64,000 nt of DNA from Ottowia thiooxydans DSM 14619. GTDB lineage: Bacteria; Pseudomonadota; Gammaproteobacteria; Burkholderiales; Burkholderiaceae_C. The DNA lies in the NCBI RefSeq assembly GCF_000422885.1, contig NZ_AUGX01000027.1:1-64000 (forward strand), in the 5' to 3' direction. The notes under the pieces are model-generated. The model saw only the letters and a list, made by a program, of their open reading frames with translations, ran no database searches and had not been told where the DNA came from. Positions 29,024 to 37,933 of the stretch are shown here, one piece after another (position 1 is the stretch's first letter; every line of letters begins with the position of its first letter). The translations under genes were made by a program, and so were the position numbers.

Positions 29024-31222
29024 GTGCCCCTCTCCATCCCATTCACCGCCCGCACCCCCCGCAGCCGAACCGCACTTGCGCTGGGGCTGGCGCTCTCGGC
29101 CGCACTGGCTGGCGCGCCCGCGCTGGCAGCCATTCCCGCGGCAGAACGAACAGCCTTGCTCGCCTTGTACAACAGCGCAGGCGGCGCCAACTGGTCCAAC
29201 ACCACCAGCAACACCAATCCGTGGACGGGCGCATCCGGCACCGAATGCAGCTGGCACGGCGTCACCTGCACCGGCCCGGCGGGCAGTGAGCGCGTCACCG
29301 CTCTGAGGCTCAATTTCAACAACCTCACCGGTACGGTGTCATCGTCCCTGGGGAATCTGAGCGAACTCACCACCCTCAACCTGTTTCAGAACGCGTTGAC
29401 CGGCCCCATTCCGCCACTGGCAGGGATGACCAAGCTAGTGACCGTCAGCCTGGGGCAAAACCAGCTAAGCGGCTCGATTCCACCCCTCACGGGCCTCACC
29501 CAGTTGGAGAGCTTCGAAGTCAGGGGCAGCAACCTCACAGGCTCCACGCCCGCCCTCACCGGCTTGACCCGCCTCAAGGTTTTCCACGTGGGAGGCAACG
29601 ACCTAGACGGGACCATTGGCCCGGTGGCGGGCGCAACGGCGCTGGAGACCTTCAACATCAACGGCAACAAGCTGACAGGCCCCATCCCCGATCTCACAAG
29701 CCTTGCTGCATTGCAGTTGTTCGATGCGGGCAATAACCGGCTCACCTCCATCACCGCGTTGGCAAGCCTCGCGAACCTGGACAGTTTCCTCGCCCCGTCC
29801 AACCAACTGAGCGGCCCGATTCCGTCGCTGACGGGCCTGGGCAAGCTGCGGAGTTTCCATGTCGAGTACAACCAGCTGAGCGGCCCCATCCCGTCTCTGA
29901 GCGGCTTGGCCAGCATAGAAAATTTCTACGTGCGCGACAACCAGCTCACCGGACAGATTCCTCCCTCCCTGGCCACCCTCAGCACGCTGCGCTTCTTCCA
30001 GGTGCAAAACAACCGACTCGTCGGCTCGCCTCCCATGCCGCCCAACAACACCATCTCGGCGATCATGTGCCCCAACCCACTGCGCAATAGTGCCGACGCG
30101 GCCATCAACGCCGCCTGGGACCCACGTGTGGGCAACGGCAACAATCCCTGGGCGACTGGCTGCACCGGCAGCTGGGACGTGACCCCCACCGTGCGCGACG
30201 CCTTCAGTGGCGAGATCATTACCGACGGCCATACCGGCACCATCTCGCCAAGCAGTGTGCAGATCCTGCCCGCTGGCGGCGGTACGCAGTTCACCCTGAC
30301 ACCAGCCCCTGGCTACCGCCTGCGCAACCAGATCGACGCCAACTGCCCCGGTAGTCTCAACGGCAACACCTACACCGTTGCTGGCATCACCGCCAATTGC
30401 TACATCAACGCCTCCTTCGTCCCCGATGTCGCGCCTGGCAACGGTGCCTGCGGAAGCGACCACGGCAAGATCCTGGCCATCGCCCCCACCAACCTGTGTA
30501 GCGCGGGCAACGCCAGCGCGGTCACCGGCACCGGGCCGTGGAACTGGTCGTGCGCTGGCACGGGCGGCGGCACCACTGCACAATGCACGGCGCAAAAAGC
30601 CGCGCAAACCTGGGTTGTCACTGCAGCCGTCAACGGCCCCGGCGGAAGCGCCGCCCCCACCACGCAAACCGTAGTGGGCGGCAGCCGCGCCACCGTCACC
30701 GCCACGCCCGCACCCAGCTACATGCTGACAGAGGCCAGCGGCTGCGGCGCCACCTTCTCGGGCAACACCGTCACTACGGCGGCGGTCACTGCGGACTGCA
30801 CGGTCACGCTGCGCTTTGCGCTGGCAACCACCACCACCACTCGCTTCATCAGCCTGACGCCACCCGCCCCTCGCGTAGGTGAAGAGGTGGCCGTGCGTGT
30901 GGCTGTTGATGTGGGCGACACGCCCTTGTCTAGCGGCATCGTCAACGTGAGCGGTGGTGGCGCCAGCTGCGTTGCCACCACGGATACCACTGGCCAAGGC
31001 CAATGCAGTCTACGTTTCCCCACCGCTGGCACGCATCAACTGACAGCCGCTTACCCCGGCGACCCGGCGCAGCTCTACTTGCCATCCAGCGCCGTGCAAG
31101 ACATCACCGTTGCCGCCTCACCCACAGCTATGCATGTCGTACCCACGCTGGGTCAATGGACGCTGGCCCTGCTGGCCGCGCTGACTGGTCTGCTGAGCGC
31201 ACTGCGCCTGCGCCGCGCCTGA
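29024..31222 (+). CDS. Leucine-rich repeat surface protein with IPTL-CTERM sorting signal
   Basis: 732 residues from a GTG start with AAGGA eight bases upstream. It has a signal peptide (cleavage near PALAA, about residue 36) and about ten LRRs of the plant-like type (NxLxGPIPxLxxL, roughly residues 85-340). Two similar beta modules with paired cysteines follow (WDVTPTVRD... and WVVTAAVNG...), then a Big_3-like Ig domain and the end VVPTLGQWTLALLAALTG - ALRLRR. This end is the IPTL-CTERM tripartite signal for exosortase H. Likely a surface adhesin. The Kelch protein follows on the same strand. Confidence 0.85.
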   Translation: MPLSIPFTARTPRSRTALALGLALSAALAGAPALAAIPAAERTALLALYNSAGGANWSNTTSNTNPWTGASGTECSWHGVTCTGPAGSERVTALRLNFNNLTGTVSSSLGNLSELTTLNLFQNALTGPIPPLAGMTKLVTVSLGQNQLSGSIPPLTGLTQLESFEVRGSNLTGSTPALTGLTRLKVFHVGGNDLDGTIGPVAGATALETFNINGNKLTGPIPDLTSLAALQLFDAGNNRLTSITALASLANLDSFLAPSNQLSGPIPSLTGLGKLRSFHVEYNQLSGPIPSLSGLASIENFYVRDNQLTGQIPPSLATLSTLRFFQVQNNRLVGSPPMPPNNTISAIMCPNPLRNSADAAINAAWDPRVGNGNNPWATGCTGSWDVTPTVRDAFSGEIITDGHTGTISPSSVQILPAGGGTQFTLTPAPGYRLRNQIDANCPGSLNGNTYTVAGITANCYINASFVPDVAPGNGACGSDHGKILAIAPTNLCSAGNASAVTGTGPWNWSCAGTGGGTTAQCTAQKAAQTWVVTAAVNGPGGSAAPTTQTVVGGSRATVTATPAPSYMLTEASGCGATFSGNTVTTAAVTADCTVTLRFALATTTTTRFISLTPPAPRVGEEVAVRVAVDVGDTPLSSGIVNVSGGGASCVATTDTTGQGQCSLRFPTAGTHQLTAAYPGDPAQLYLPSSAVQDITVAASPTAMHVVPTLGQWTLALLAALTGLLSALRLRRA

Positions 31223-31314
31223 AAACTTGACTTGAAAAATCCAGCACTGCTAGCTCCACCGCTAGCAGCGCTCGCCATCAGAAGCTATTTATTCAATAGC
31301 ACAAGGACTCCTCA

Positions 31315-34179
31315 ATGACCACCACTGCATGGGCCTACGCGGCTCGTCGCATCCTGCGCACTACGGCGTTATGCCTAGGCGTTGCCAGCATCGCACACGC
31401 TGCGGACTGGCGGGCTGCAGACGGCTTCACCGGCGCCCGTTACCAGCACACCGCCACCCAACTGGCTGATGGCCGCGTGCTCCTCGCCGGGGGGCGTGGC
31501 GGCGGCGTACTCACCAGCACACAACTCTACGATACCGCCACAGGCCGTTGGAGCAGCGGCCCTGCTCTGCCAGGCGCGCGCGCGAGCCACACAGCTACGC
31601 CCCTACGCGACGGATCAGTGCTGATCGTGGGCGGCGACAGCGGCAGCGCTTCGGTGAATACCGCCGTCACCTTCGACCCGCAGACCAGCGCCTTCACCGC
31701 CACCACAGAACCCATGTCGCTGCGCCGGCGCCAACACACCGCCACGTTACTGCTGGATGGCCGCGTGCTCGTCGTTGGTGGGCGTGGCATTGCGGGCCAG
31801 GACGGATTGCGGTCCGCTGAAATCTACGACCCCGCCACCCGCACCTGGGACAGCACCGGCACCATGCCTGGCATGGGCGCACGCCAGCACACGGCCACGC
31901 TGCTCGCAGATGGTCGCGTGCTCGTCGCGGGTGGCATCGACAACGGCAACGGCACCACCAACACCGCAGCTATTTGGAGCCCCGCCACCGGAGTCTGGTC
32001 CGCCGCCGCCCCCCTACCCGCGCGCCGCGTGAACCACACCGCCACACTACTGCCCGATGGTCGTGTGCTCCTGGCCGGCGGCAACGACGGCGGCGGCGCA
32101 CTGGACGCTACGCTGCTGTACGACCCTGCCGCCAACACCTGGACCGCCGCTGCGGCGCTGCACCTTGCGCGTACGCAGCACAGCGCTGCGCTGTTGCCTG
32201 ACGGACGCGTGCTGCTGGCGGGCGGCGCGGACAATGCCGGTGGAACGCCCACGGCGGCAGTGGAAATCTTCAATCCCACTGCCGGCCTTAGCAGCGTCTA
32301 CGCCCCTATGGTGCAGCCACGCGGGCAGCACAGCGCGCTTTTACTACACACTGGCGAGCTGCTGGTAACTGGCGGGGAAGGCGAAGGTGGCGCGCTGGCG
32401 AGTGCGGAGCGCTTGACTCTGCATGCGCTGGAAGCGGCCACCACCGGCCCGCTACCTACACGGCGCGAAGCGCACCGAGCCACAGCGCTACGCGACGGCT
32501 CTGTGCTCGTCACTGGCGGCAACGTGCCCAGCGGCGGCTCGGCCGACCCGTCCGCAACCACGCTGCGCTACAACATCGTTACCGGACTGTGGCAAAACGC
32601 AGCCCCCATGAACGAGCTGCGCGTGTTTCACACGCAAACTCTGCTAACCGATGGCCGCGTGCTGGTCACCGGAGGCTCGCAGGCGAATGACAGCGCCGAG
32701 CTGTACGACCCCGTAGCCAACCAGTGGATCCCCACACCAACGCTGCTGCAGGGTCGCTCTGCCCACACCGCCACATTGCTGCCCAGCGGCAGCGTGCTGC
32801 TGGCTGGTGGCACCAACACTCAGAGCGCCAACGTCGGCGTGAACGAGATCTACCGCCCCGGCACCAACCAGTGGCTGTCCGCCGGAACTATGGTGGATCC
32901 TCGCAATGGCCACACAGCCACGTTGCTGGCCGATGGTCGGGTGCTTGTAGCAGGTGGCAACATCGCCAATGGCCGGGGCACGGCCAGTGCAGAGTTCTAC
33001 ACGCCCGCCACCGGCACTTGGGCGGCCGGGCCTAACATGCAGCAGGCCCGAAACCTGCACACCGCCACACTGCTGCCCGACGGACGTGTGCTGGTAACCG
33101 GCGGCCACACCCTCGCCGCAGGCTATATCGCCAGCGTCGAGATTTACGACCCCTCCACCAACACCTGGCAGGCCACAGCGCCCATGCAACAGCGCCGCGT
33201 CGCGCACACCGCCACGCTACTGCCCGATGGCCGTGTTCTTGTCACCGGAGGCACTTACAACGGCGCAAGCGTTGCCACCACTGAGGTTTATGACCCCGGC
33301 TCCGGCATATGGCAAGCGAGCGGCCCTCTGCCCCAGGGGCGCAGCGCCCATAGCGCCACGCTGTTGGCCAGCGGGCAGGTGCTGATAGCGGGCGGGCTCG
33401 CGCCGAGCGCAACGACCGCATTGTTGTACGGCCGCCAGATCGGCGTGCCGGATGCGCGCCGTCCGCACATTACGTCCTTCCCTTCGCAGCTTGCTCACGG
33501 TGCCGCGCTGCAGTTGTTGGGTCAGCGCTTCACCGGCGAGAGCGAGGCCAGCGGCGGCGGTACCGGCCAGTCGGCCACCAACTCCCCGCTGCTGCGTTTG
33601 CAGCGTGTGGACAACGGCGCCGTGGCATGGCTGCCCGCTGCGGCCTCTGAAACAACCAGCTTTCTTACGCGCGCACTGCCACCAACCACAACCCCTGGTC
33701 CCTACCTGGCCACACTGTTCATGAGCGGTATGGCATCCGACGCTGTGCCTCTTCTAGTGGTGTCTGCAGGCATGCCCAACCCACCCGTCAACGTCACAGC
33801 CACACCGGGTAACGCACAGGTCACCTTGCGCTGGGAAGCGCCGGTGGGCGGCACCGCACCCACGTCTTACACCGTGACAACCCACCCCGGCGGCGCGAGT
33901 TGCACCGTGCAGGCGCCCGCCACCACCTGCACCGTGACGGGCCTTACCAACGGCACCATCTACGCCTTCATCGTTACGGCCAACAACGCCGGCGGCAGCG
34001 CATCTGCCCCGCCCACTAGCGGCGTGGCGCCCACACCTGCGCCGGTCCCGGTGGTCAACCCGGCAGCCGCCAAGCCCATCCCCACTTTAGGCGAGTGGGG
34101 CGTGCTGCTAATGGCTGGGCTAATGCTGCTGGCCGGTGCTTGGCACACACGCCGGAGGCGGTCCTGGCACACCGCCTAA
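31315..34179 (+). CDS. Kelch-repeat surface protein with IPTL-CTERM sorting signal
   Basis: 954 residues. A signal peptide (cleavage near AHA, about residue 30) is followed by a dozen or so Kelch repeats (about 40-710) built on HTATLLPDGRVLVTGG and YDPATxTWxxxxP, which should fold into one or two beta propellers. An IPT-like stretch and a fibronectin type III domain (NPPVNVTATPGNAQVTLRW) come next. The end is KPIPTLGEWGVLLMAGLMLL plus a basic tail, a textbook IPTL-CTERM signal. It is probably exported and fixed to the envelope by exosortase H. The spacing to the LRR gene (92 bp) allows cotranscription. Confidence 0.88.
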   Translation: MTTTAWAYAARRILRTTALCLGVASIAHAADWRAADGFTGARYQHTATQLADGRVLLAGGRGGGVLTSTQLYDTATGRWSSGPALPGARASHTATPLRDGSVLIVGGDSGSASVNTAVTFDPQTSAFTATTEPMSLRRRQHTATLLLDGRVLVVGGRGIAGQDGLRSAEIYDPATRTWDSTGTMPGMGARQHTATLLADGRVLVAGGIDNGNGTTNTAAIWSPATGVWSAAAPLPARRVNHTATLLPDGRVLLAGGNDGGGALDATLLYDPAANTWTAAAALHLARTQHSAALLPDGRVLLAGGADNAGGTPTAAVEIFNPTAGLSSVYAPMVQPRGQHSALLLHTGELLVTGGEGEGGALASAERLTLHALEAATTGPLPTRREAHRATALRDGSVLVTGGNVPSGGSADPSATTLRYNIVTGLWQNAAPMNELRVFHTQTLLTDGRVLVTGGSQANDSAELYDPVANQWIPTPTLLQGRSAHTATLLPSGSVLLAGGTNTQSANVGVNEIYRPGTNQWLSAGTMVDPRNGHTATLLADGRVLVAGGNIANGRGTASAEFYTPATGTWAAGPNMQQARNLHTATLLPDGRVLVTGGHTLAAGYIASVEIYDPSTNTWQATAPMQQRRVAHTATLLPDGRVLVTGGTYNGASVATTEVYDPGSGIWQASGPLPQGRSAHSATLLASGQVLIAGGLAPSATTALLYGRQIGVPDARRPHITSFPSQLAHGAALQLLGQRFTGESEASGGGTGQSATNSPLLRLQRVDNGAVAWLPAAASETTSFLTRALPPTTTPGPYLATLFMSGMASDAVPLLVVSAGMPNPPVNVTATPGNAQVTLRWEAPVGGTAPTSYTVTTHPGGASCTVQAPATTCTVTGLTNGTIYAFIVTANNAGGSASAPPTSGVAPTPAPVPVVNPAAAKPIPTLGEWGVLLMAGLMLLAGAWHTRRRRSWHTA

Positions 34180-34200
34180 CTGCGGCACAAGATCACTTTC

Positions 34201-34950
34201 ATGCTTTCCTACGAGACCATTCCCATGCATCACCACGACATATCCCCTGGCCGCATCACCCCTGCGCCCCGTCTCAACATCTACGCCAATATTCACAAGG
34301 GCCTACGCGCCATGATGATGGACACATTGGCCTGTGTCGGCAGCGTAGATATCCATGACAGTACTCAACTGCCTGCCGTGTGCGAACGTGTCTTGGAGCT
34401 ATGCGACATCTGCACCAGCCATATGGGACATGAGCACGAATTTGTACACGCGGCGATGCAAGCGTGCCAACCCGGATCCGCCGCCCAGATCGCCGCAGAG
34501 CATCAAGAGCACCTGGCTGTGATTGCTGAACTGCGCGAGACCGTGTCCAGACCGTACTCAGGCTGCAGCGGCCCCATGCAGGAACAAGCTGCGTTGGAGT
34601 TGTACCGCAAGCTGGCGCTGTTCGTGGCAGAGAATTTCGTGCACATGCATGCAGAAGAGGTCGAACACGTCAAAGTTCTATGGGCCTGCTACAACGATGA
34701 AGAACTGCACGCACTGGAAGAACGCATCGTGGCATCCATGCCCCCAGCAGACACGTTGATGCACATGCGCTGGATGATTCCTGCAATGGCGCCTGTTGAG
34801 CGCGCCGCGCTACTGTCCGGCATGCAAGCTGTGGCTCCGGCGCGGGTATTTTCAACGGTACTCGATACGGTACAGCCACACTTAAGCCATAACGACTGGA
34901 GCAAACTAACCCGCGCTCTGGCATCCACTCGCGCAAGCATGTCTGTATAA
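34201..34950 (+). CDS. Hemerythrin-like HHE domain protein
   Basis: 249 residues, mostly helical, with the spaced histidine/glutamate ligands of a diiron hemerythrin: NIYANIHKGLRAMMMD, MGHEHEFVH, AEHQEHL and NFVHMHAEEVEHV. Members bind O2, NO or iron, and some act in redox or nitrosative stress defence. It starts 21 bases after the Kelch gene, so it may be read from the same transcript. The true start could also be the ATG at 34225. Confidence 0.75.
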   Translation: MLSYETIPMHHHDISPGRITPAPRLNIYANIHKGLRAMMMDTLACVGSVDIHDSTQLPAVCERVLELCDICTSHMGHEHEFVHAAMQACQPGSAAQIAAEHQEHLAVIAELRETVSRPYSGCSGPMQEQAALELYRKLALFVAENFVHMHAEEVEHVKVLWACYNDEELHALEERIVASMPPADTLMHMRWMIPAMAPVERAALLSGMQAVAPARVFSTVLDTVQPHLSHNDWSKLTRALASTRASMSV

Positions 34951-35148
34951 ATCGTTCAGCCTTGGTTTCGCGCTGAAATCGTGGAATTCTTCCAATCCAT
35001 GCAAGTCCACGCAAGTCCTGGCATCCATGCCAACTATCCGACATGCGAATTTCTTGCGTTCCAAGGTGAAGACTTCCTACAGACTTTTGTATTCCTGGCC
35101 TTGAGGATGAGGGATCAAACCCCTCAGACCTCAATCAAAGGAATCGCA

Positions 35149-35673
35149 ATGGCCGACATCGACAATCAACCCCAACAGGATCTCTCTGGAGCAGAGGCTG
35201 GCAAAAAAATCCGTGAAATTGCCAAAGACACCGGAACCTGCATGTTCCAGACTGGCTTCGAAACCTTTCCGGGCGACACGAGGCCCATGGCCATTCAGGA
35301 GGTAGATGACGATGGCACCTTCTGGTTCTTGAGCTCCACAGAGAGCGAAAAAAATCGTGACATCGCCCGTGACCCTCGTGTGGTGCTCACCTGCCAAGAC
35401 CAAGGAAAGACGGCCTACTTGGCAGTGACAGGCCAAGCCAGCATCCACACTGACCGCCCCATGATTGAAAAATATTGGACTTCGTTCGCCAACGCCTGGT
35501 TCGAAGGAAAGGATGATCCACGCGTGACAGTGATCAAGGTCGTTGCAAGCGACGGCCACTATTGGGAAACCAAAAACGGCAAGATCATCGCGTTCGCCAA
35601 GATGAGCTTTGCGGCTCTCACAGGCGCAAAAATGGACGATGGCGGCGTCAGCGGGGATTTACGACCTCTTTAG
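35149..35673 (+). CDS. General stress protein, pyridoxamine 5'-phosphate oxidase-like
   Basis: A 174-residue split-barrel flavin/F420-binding-like protein of the GSP26/YdaG class. Typical pieces are DTRPMAIQEVDDDGTFWFLSS, DIARDPRVVLTCQDQGKTAYLAVTGQ, and WFEGKDDPRVTVIKV. It likely binds FMN; the reaction is unknown. I start at ATG 35149 after AAAGGA; the open frame upstream has no similarity. A tRNA gene follows 23 bases downstream. Confidence 0.88.
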   Translation: MADIDNQPQQDLSGAEAGKKIREIAKDTGTCMFQTGFETFPGDTRPMAIQEVDDDGTFWFLSSTESEKNRDIARDPRVVLTCQDQGKTAYLAVTGQASIHTDRPMIEKYWTSFANAWFEGKDDPRVTVIKVVASDGHYWETKNGKIIAFAKMSFAALTGAKMDDGGVSGDLRPL

Positions 35674-35695
35674 CCGCTAGAATCCCTCCCTTGGC

Positions 35696-35772
35696 GGGGC
35701 GTTAGCTCAGTTGGTTAGAGCAGAGGACTCATAATCCTTTGGTCGTAGGTTCAAGTCCTACACGCCCTACCA
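35696..35772 (+). tRNA. tRNA with CAT anticodon (Met or Ile2)
   Basis: A complete 77-base cloverleaf: acceptor GGGGCGT with ACGCCCT, D arm GCTCAGTTGGTTAGAGC, anticodon loop CTCATAA (CAU), T arm GTAGG-TTCAAGT-CCTAC, and an encoded CCA end. CAU may be elongator methionine, or isoleucine if modified to lysidine. The GGTCG variable region resembles the Ile2 type, so I leave it open. Confidence 0.95.
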
Positions 35773-35786
35773 CGCCGATTATGAAG

Positions 35787-35819
35787 AGCCCGCTATCAAT
35801 ATGGTAGTGGGCTTTTTTA
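35787..35819 (+). terminator. Intrinsic terminator after the CAU tRNA
   Basis: AGCCCGCTA pairs with TAGTGGGCT (one G-U) around a short loop and is followed by TTTTTT. Confidence 0.85.
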
Positions 35820-36055
35820 TTTCCAGTTCATGTAGCGAGAGTACGGGGTGTACGGGCAGATCCGCCAATCCTTGCGAGCAAAAAAATAAGTCCAAAAAAA
35901 ATACCTCTTGGGGCCTGATTGGGCATTTATGGCTAGGTGGCATCGATTTCCACCTCTTCTACTTAACTGCTATACAGCCATTGACATCGCACCACCATAA
36001 AAGCGGGTGAGAATCTCGCGCTTTTCGGTTCGCGGGCCTAGTAGGAGCAAAACGG

Positions 36056-36355
36056 TTATGCGCGCTCAGGCGTCACGCTCAAGCGTAACCCTACAGCGTG
36101 CAATACCTTGTGCAGTGTGGATATAGTCGGGTTTCCGTTTTCGCTCAGCGCCCGGAATAGGGATTTTTCTCCCACATCGGCACGTCGTGCCACCTCGGCC
36201 ATGCCATGCGCTTTGGCCACCTGTCTCAGCGCCACCAGCAGCGCAGCAGGGTCGTCTAACTCCAATACCGCTTCCACATAGGCGGCGGCCTCCTGAGGAT
36301 CTTTCAGGGATTCGGTCAAATAGCTTTGGTAGCTCACATCGCGCGGTGCAATCAT
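36056..36355 (-). CDS. HigA-family addiction module antidote
   Basis: A 99-residue antitoxin. N-terminal RDVSYQSYLTESLKDPQEAAAYVEAVLE is followed by an XRE-type helix-turn-helix (VAKAHGMAEVARRADVGEKSLFRALSENGNPTISTLHKVLHAVG), the layout of the putative addiction module antidote family. The start is ATG 36355, which lies just past the stop of its toxin gene (end 36358). The usual toxin-then-antitoxin order is preserved. Since the toxin is frameshifted, the antitoxin now seems to be without a working partner. Confidence 0.85.
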   Translation of the reverse strand: MIAPRDVSYQSYLTESLKDPQEAAAYVEAVLELDDPAALLVALRQVAKAHGMAEVARRADVGEKSLFRALSENGNPTISTLHKVLHAVGLRLSVTPERA

Positions 36356-36357
36356 GT

Positions 36358-36682
36358 TTAGCCCCTTTCTTTCCAGTCCTTTAGGTACTCGATGGCCTGC
36401 GCAATAGTTCGGCCTTGGTCGGCCTTGTCGCTGCCACACAGTAGCAGCACCAGCACAGGCCCTTGGCGGCTCAAATACACGCGGTAGCCCGGCCCCTTGT
36501 CGATTCGCAACTCTTGGACGCCATCGCGCAGAGGTTTGCAGTCACCAAAGTTTCCAGCCTCCAGCCTCTATTCGCAGTAACCGTGCTTTGATAGCTGCAC
36601 GGCCTTGCCTGTCTGCTAACGCCTCCAGCCACTGCAAAAAAGGCACACGTCCCGCACTATCGGCGTACATTTGAATTCCCAT
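36358..36682 (-). pseudogene. RelE/HigB-type toxin broken by a 7-bp tandem duplication
   Basis: From ATG 36682 the frame reads MGIQMYADSAGRVPFLQWLE and continues to LLRIEAGG, then stops. If one copy of the 7-base duplicate TCCAGCC (36553-36559 and 36560-36566) is removed, the frame continues as EAGNFGDCKPLRDGVQELRI and on through GPGYRVYLSRQGPVLVLLLC to EYLKDWKERG, a complete ~105-residue toxin of the phage-derived Gp49/HigB type. The lesion is thus a simple slippage-type insertion and would be reversible. Toxins of this family are ribosome-dependent mRNA endonucleases. Confidence 0.85.
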
Positions 36683-36686
36683 GATG

Positions 36687-36702
36687 GTATCTTAAACGAT
36701 AC
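36687..36702. promoter_or_regulatory. Operator-like inverted repeat at the toxin-antitoxin promoter
   Basis: GTATC-TTAAAC-GATAC lies immediately upstream of the toxin start codon. That is where HigA-type antitoxins bind to repress their own operon. Confidence 0.55.
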
Positions 36703-37130
36703 TTTCATGCAATTACTCACAACTTACCTGGCTCGGCCTGGGCGTCGAACTGCGCAACAGCCTACCCCAGAATCCAATCCTCGATGTGCTCATGGTGAAC
36801 CCGCAACAGGTCGAGTGCTAGATCATCTTTGAACCGCTCATCGTGAGTGGTAACGATGTTCTCAATTTATGAGCTGCCCATCGCGGCCTGCGGATCCAAG
36901 GCGTTCATCAGAATGGTTTGGTCAGAAATGGATGCCACGATAGAGTGCATAAGAAGACGGCTCGCCCACTACGCACTCATCTGAAGAACGCATGACTAAA
37001 TTAGTGGTACCTTTCGCAGCAACTCTTCAATTGCCAAGGCGCGGGGGCTTCTCACCTTTGAGAGTCGGCAACGGATTCGAGCCCGCTTGCCAATCTGTGC
37101 GGCACAACACCATTCACTCCAGGAGCAATC
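36703..37130. other. Non-coding stretch with a possible gene remnant
   Basis: About 430 bases without an intact gene. On the minus strand, around 36770-36870, a short frame reads NIVTTHDERFKDDLALDLLRV and then HHEHIEDWILG before a stop. This looks like the tail of a decayed protein but matches no family I know. The rest shows no clear feature apart from the leader of the next gene. Confidence 0.35.
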
Positions 37131-37511
37131 ATGAAGCGCATCTTATTTTTGGCACTTCTCATCGGCTCAGCCGCCGCACCTGCCATGGCGGCAGAACCTT
37201 CAGCCGCTTGCGCCGCCAAACGCGCCAACATAGAGGCTCAGTTGCAAGAGGCCACAGCACGCGGTCGCAAGCAGGAGATTGCTGGATTGCAGAAGGCCCT
37301 CAAGGCCAATAAGGCCCGATGCACGGACGAGCTGCTTGCCAAAGAGCGCGAGAAGGATATCAAGCAGGCTCAGAAAAAACTGGCCGAGCGGGAACGAGAT
37401 CTCTCCGCAGCTCAGCTAAAGGGCGATGCCAAGAAAATTGAAGAAAGGCAGCGTAAGCTTGATGAGGCGCGCAGTCAGCTAGAGGCAGCTCAAAAGCCTA
37501 TCGGCTCGTAA
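37131..37511 (+). CDS. DUF1090 family periplasmic protein
   Basis: 126 residues. A signal peptide ending near AMA (about residue 20-21) is followed by a charged helical body with AACAAKRANIEAQLQ at its start and a long heptad-like segment (KEREKDIKQAQKKLAERERDLSAAQ), as in the E. coli YqjC group. Function is unknown. An AGGAG lies seven bases before the ATG. A tRNA gene follows at 37654. Confidence 0.8.
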   Translation: MKRILFLALLIGSAAAPAMAAEPSAACAAKRANIEAQLQEATARGRKQEIAGLQKALKANKARCTDELLAKEREKDIKQAQKKLAERERDLSAAQLKGDAKKIEERQRKLDEARSQLEAAQKPIGS

Positions 37512-37653
37512 TGGAATGCCTCATGACGATTGAAAACCATGAGCGCGCCGCGAATTCCGAGCGCGCGCTAATGAGTTCAAACCCCGAAATATAAAAATCT
37601 GCAATCCGAGCCTTCAAACCCCAAAAATACCGTGCTATACTGCATGGCTTCGG

Positions 37654-37730
37654 GCGGCTGTAGCTCAGTTGGATAGAGTACTTGGCTACGAACCAAGGGG
37701 TCGTGGGTTCAATTCCTGCCAGCCGCACCA
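37654..37730 (+). tRNA. tRNA-Arg (ACG)
   Basis: A complete 77-base tRNA: acceptor GCGGCTG with CAGCCGC, anticodon stem CTTGG/CCAAG with loop CTACGAA (anticodon ACG), T loop TTCAATT, and an encoded CCA. Everything downstream to the window end looks like accessory DNA, so this gene is a plausible integration target. I found no second copy of its 3' end in the window. Confidence 0.95.
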
Positions 37731-37750
37731 CTTAATTTGTTAAGTAGATC

Positions 37751-37787
37751 AATAGCTTAGAGGCCGAAAGCCCCTAGGCTATTTTTC
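37751..37787 (+). terminator. Terminator-like hairpin after tRNA-Arg
   Basis: AATAGCTTAGAGGC pairs imperfectly with GCCCCTAGGCTATT around CGAAA and is followed by TTTTT. Confidence 0.7.
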
Positions 37788-37933
37788 TTTGTGCGTTTGA
37801 TTTATGCCCTCGTGTCCGAGCAGTGTCCGAAAACAACTTGTTTTCCGATGGATGGCGTTAGGCGATGCTGGACAGTCGGCGAGTACAAGAATGTCTAAGA
37901 TGGTGGGCATTCTTGGAAGAGAGAGCAAGTAGC

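Noticed and set aside
29603-31003. 466-codon open frame antisense to the LRR protein gene
   Set aside because: Composition is glycine/alanine/arginine-rich with no family features. It mirrors a clear signal-peptide/LRR/IPTL-CTERM gene on the other strand.
35801-36010. Short plus-strand frame after the CAU tRNA
   Set aside because: It starts inside the tRNA terminator hairpin and has no recognisable protein features.
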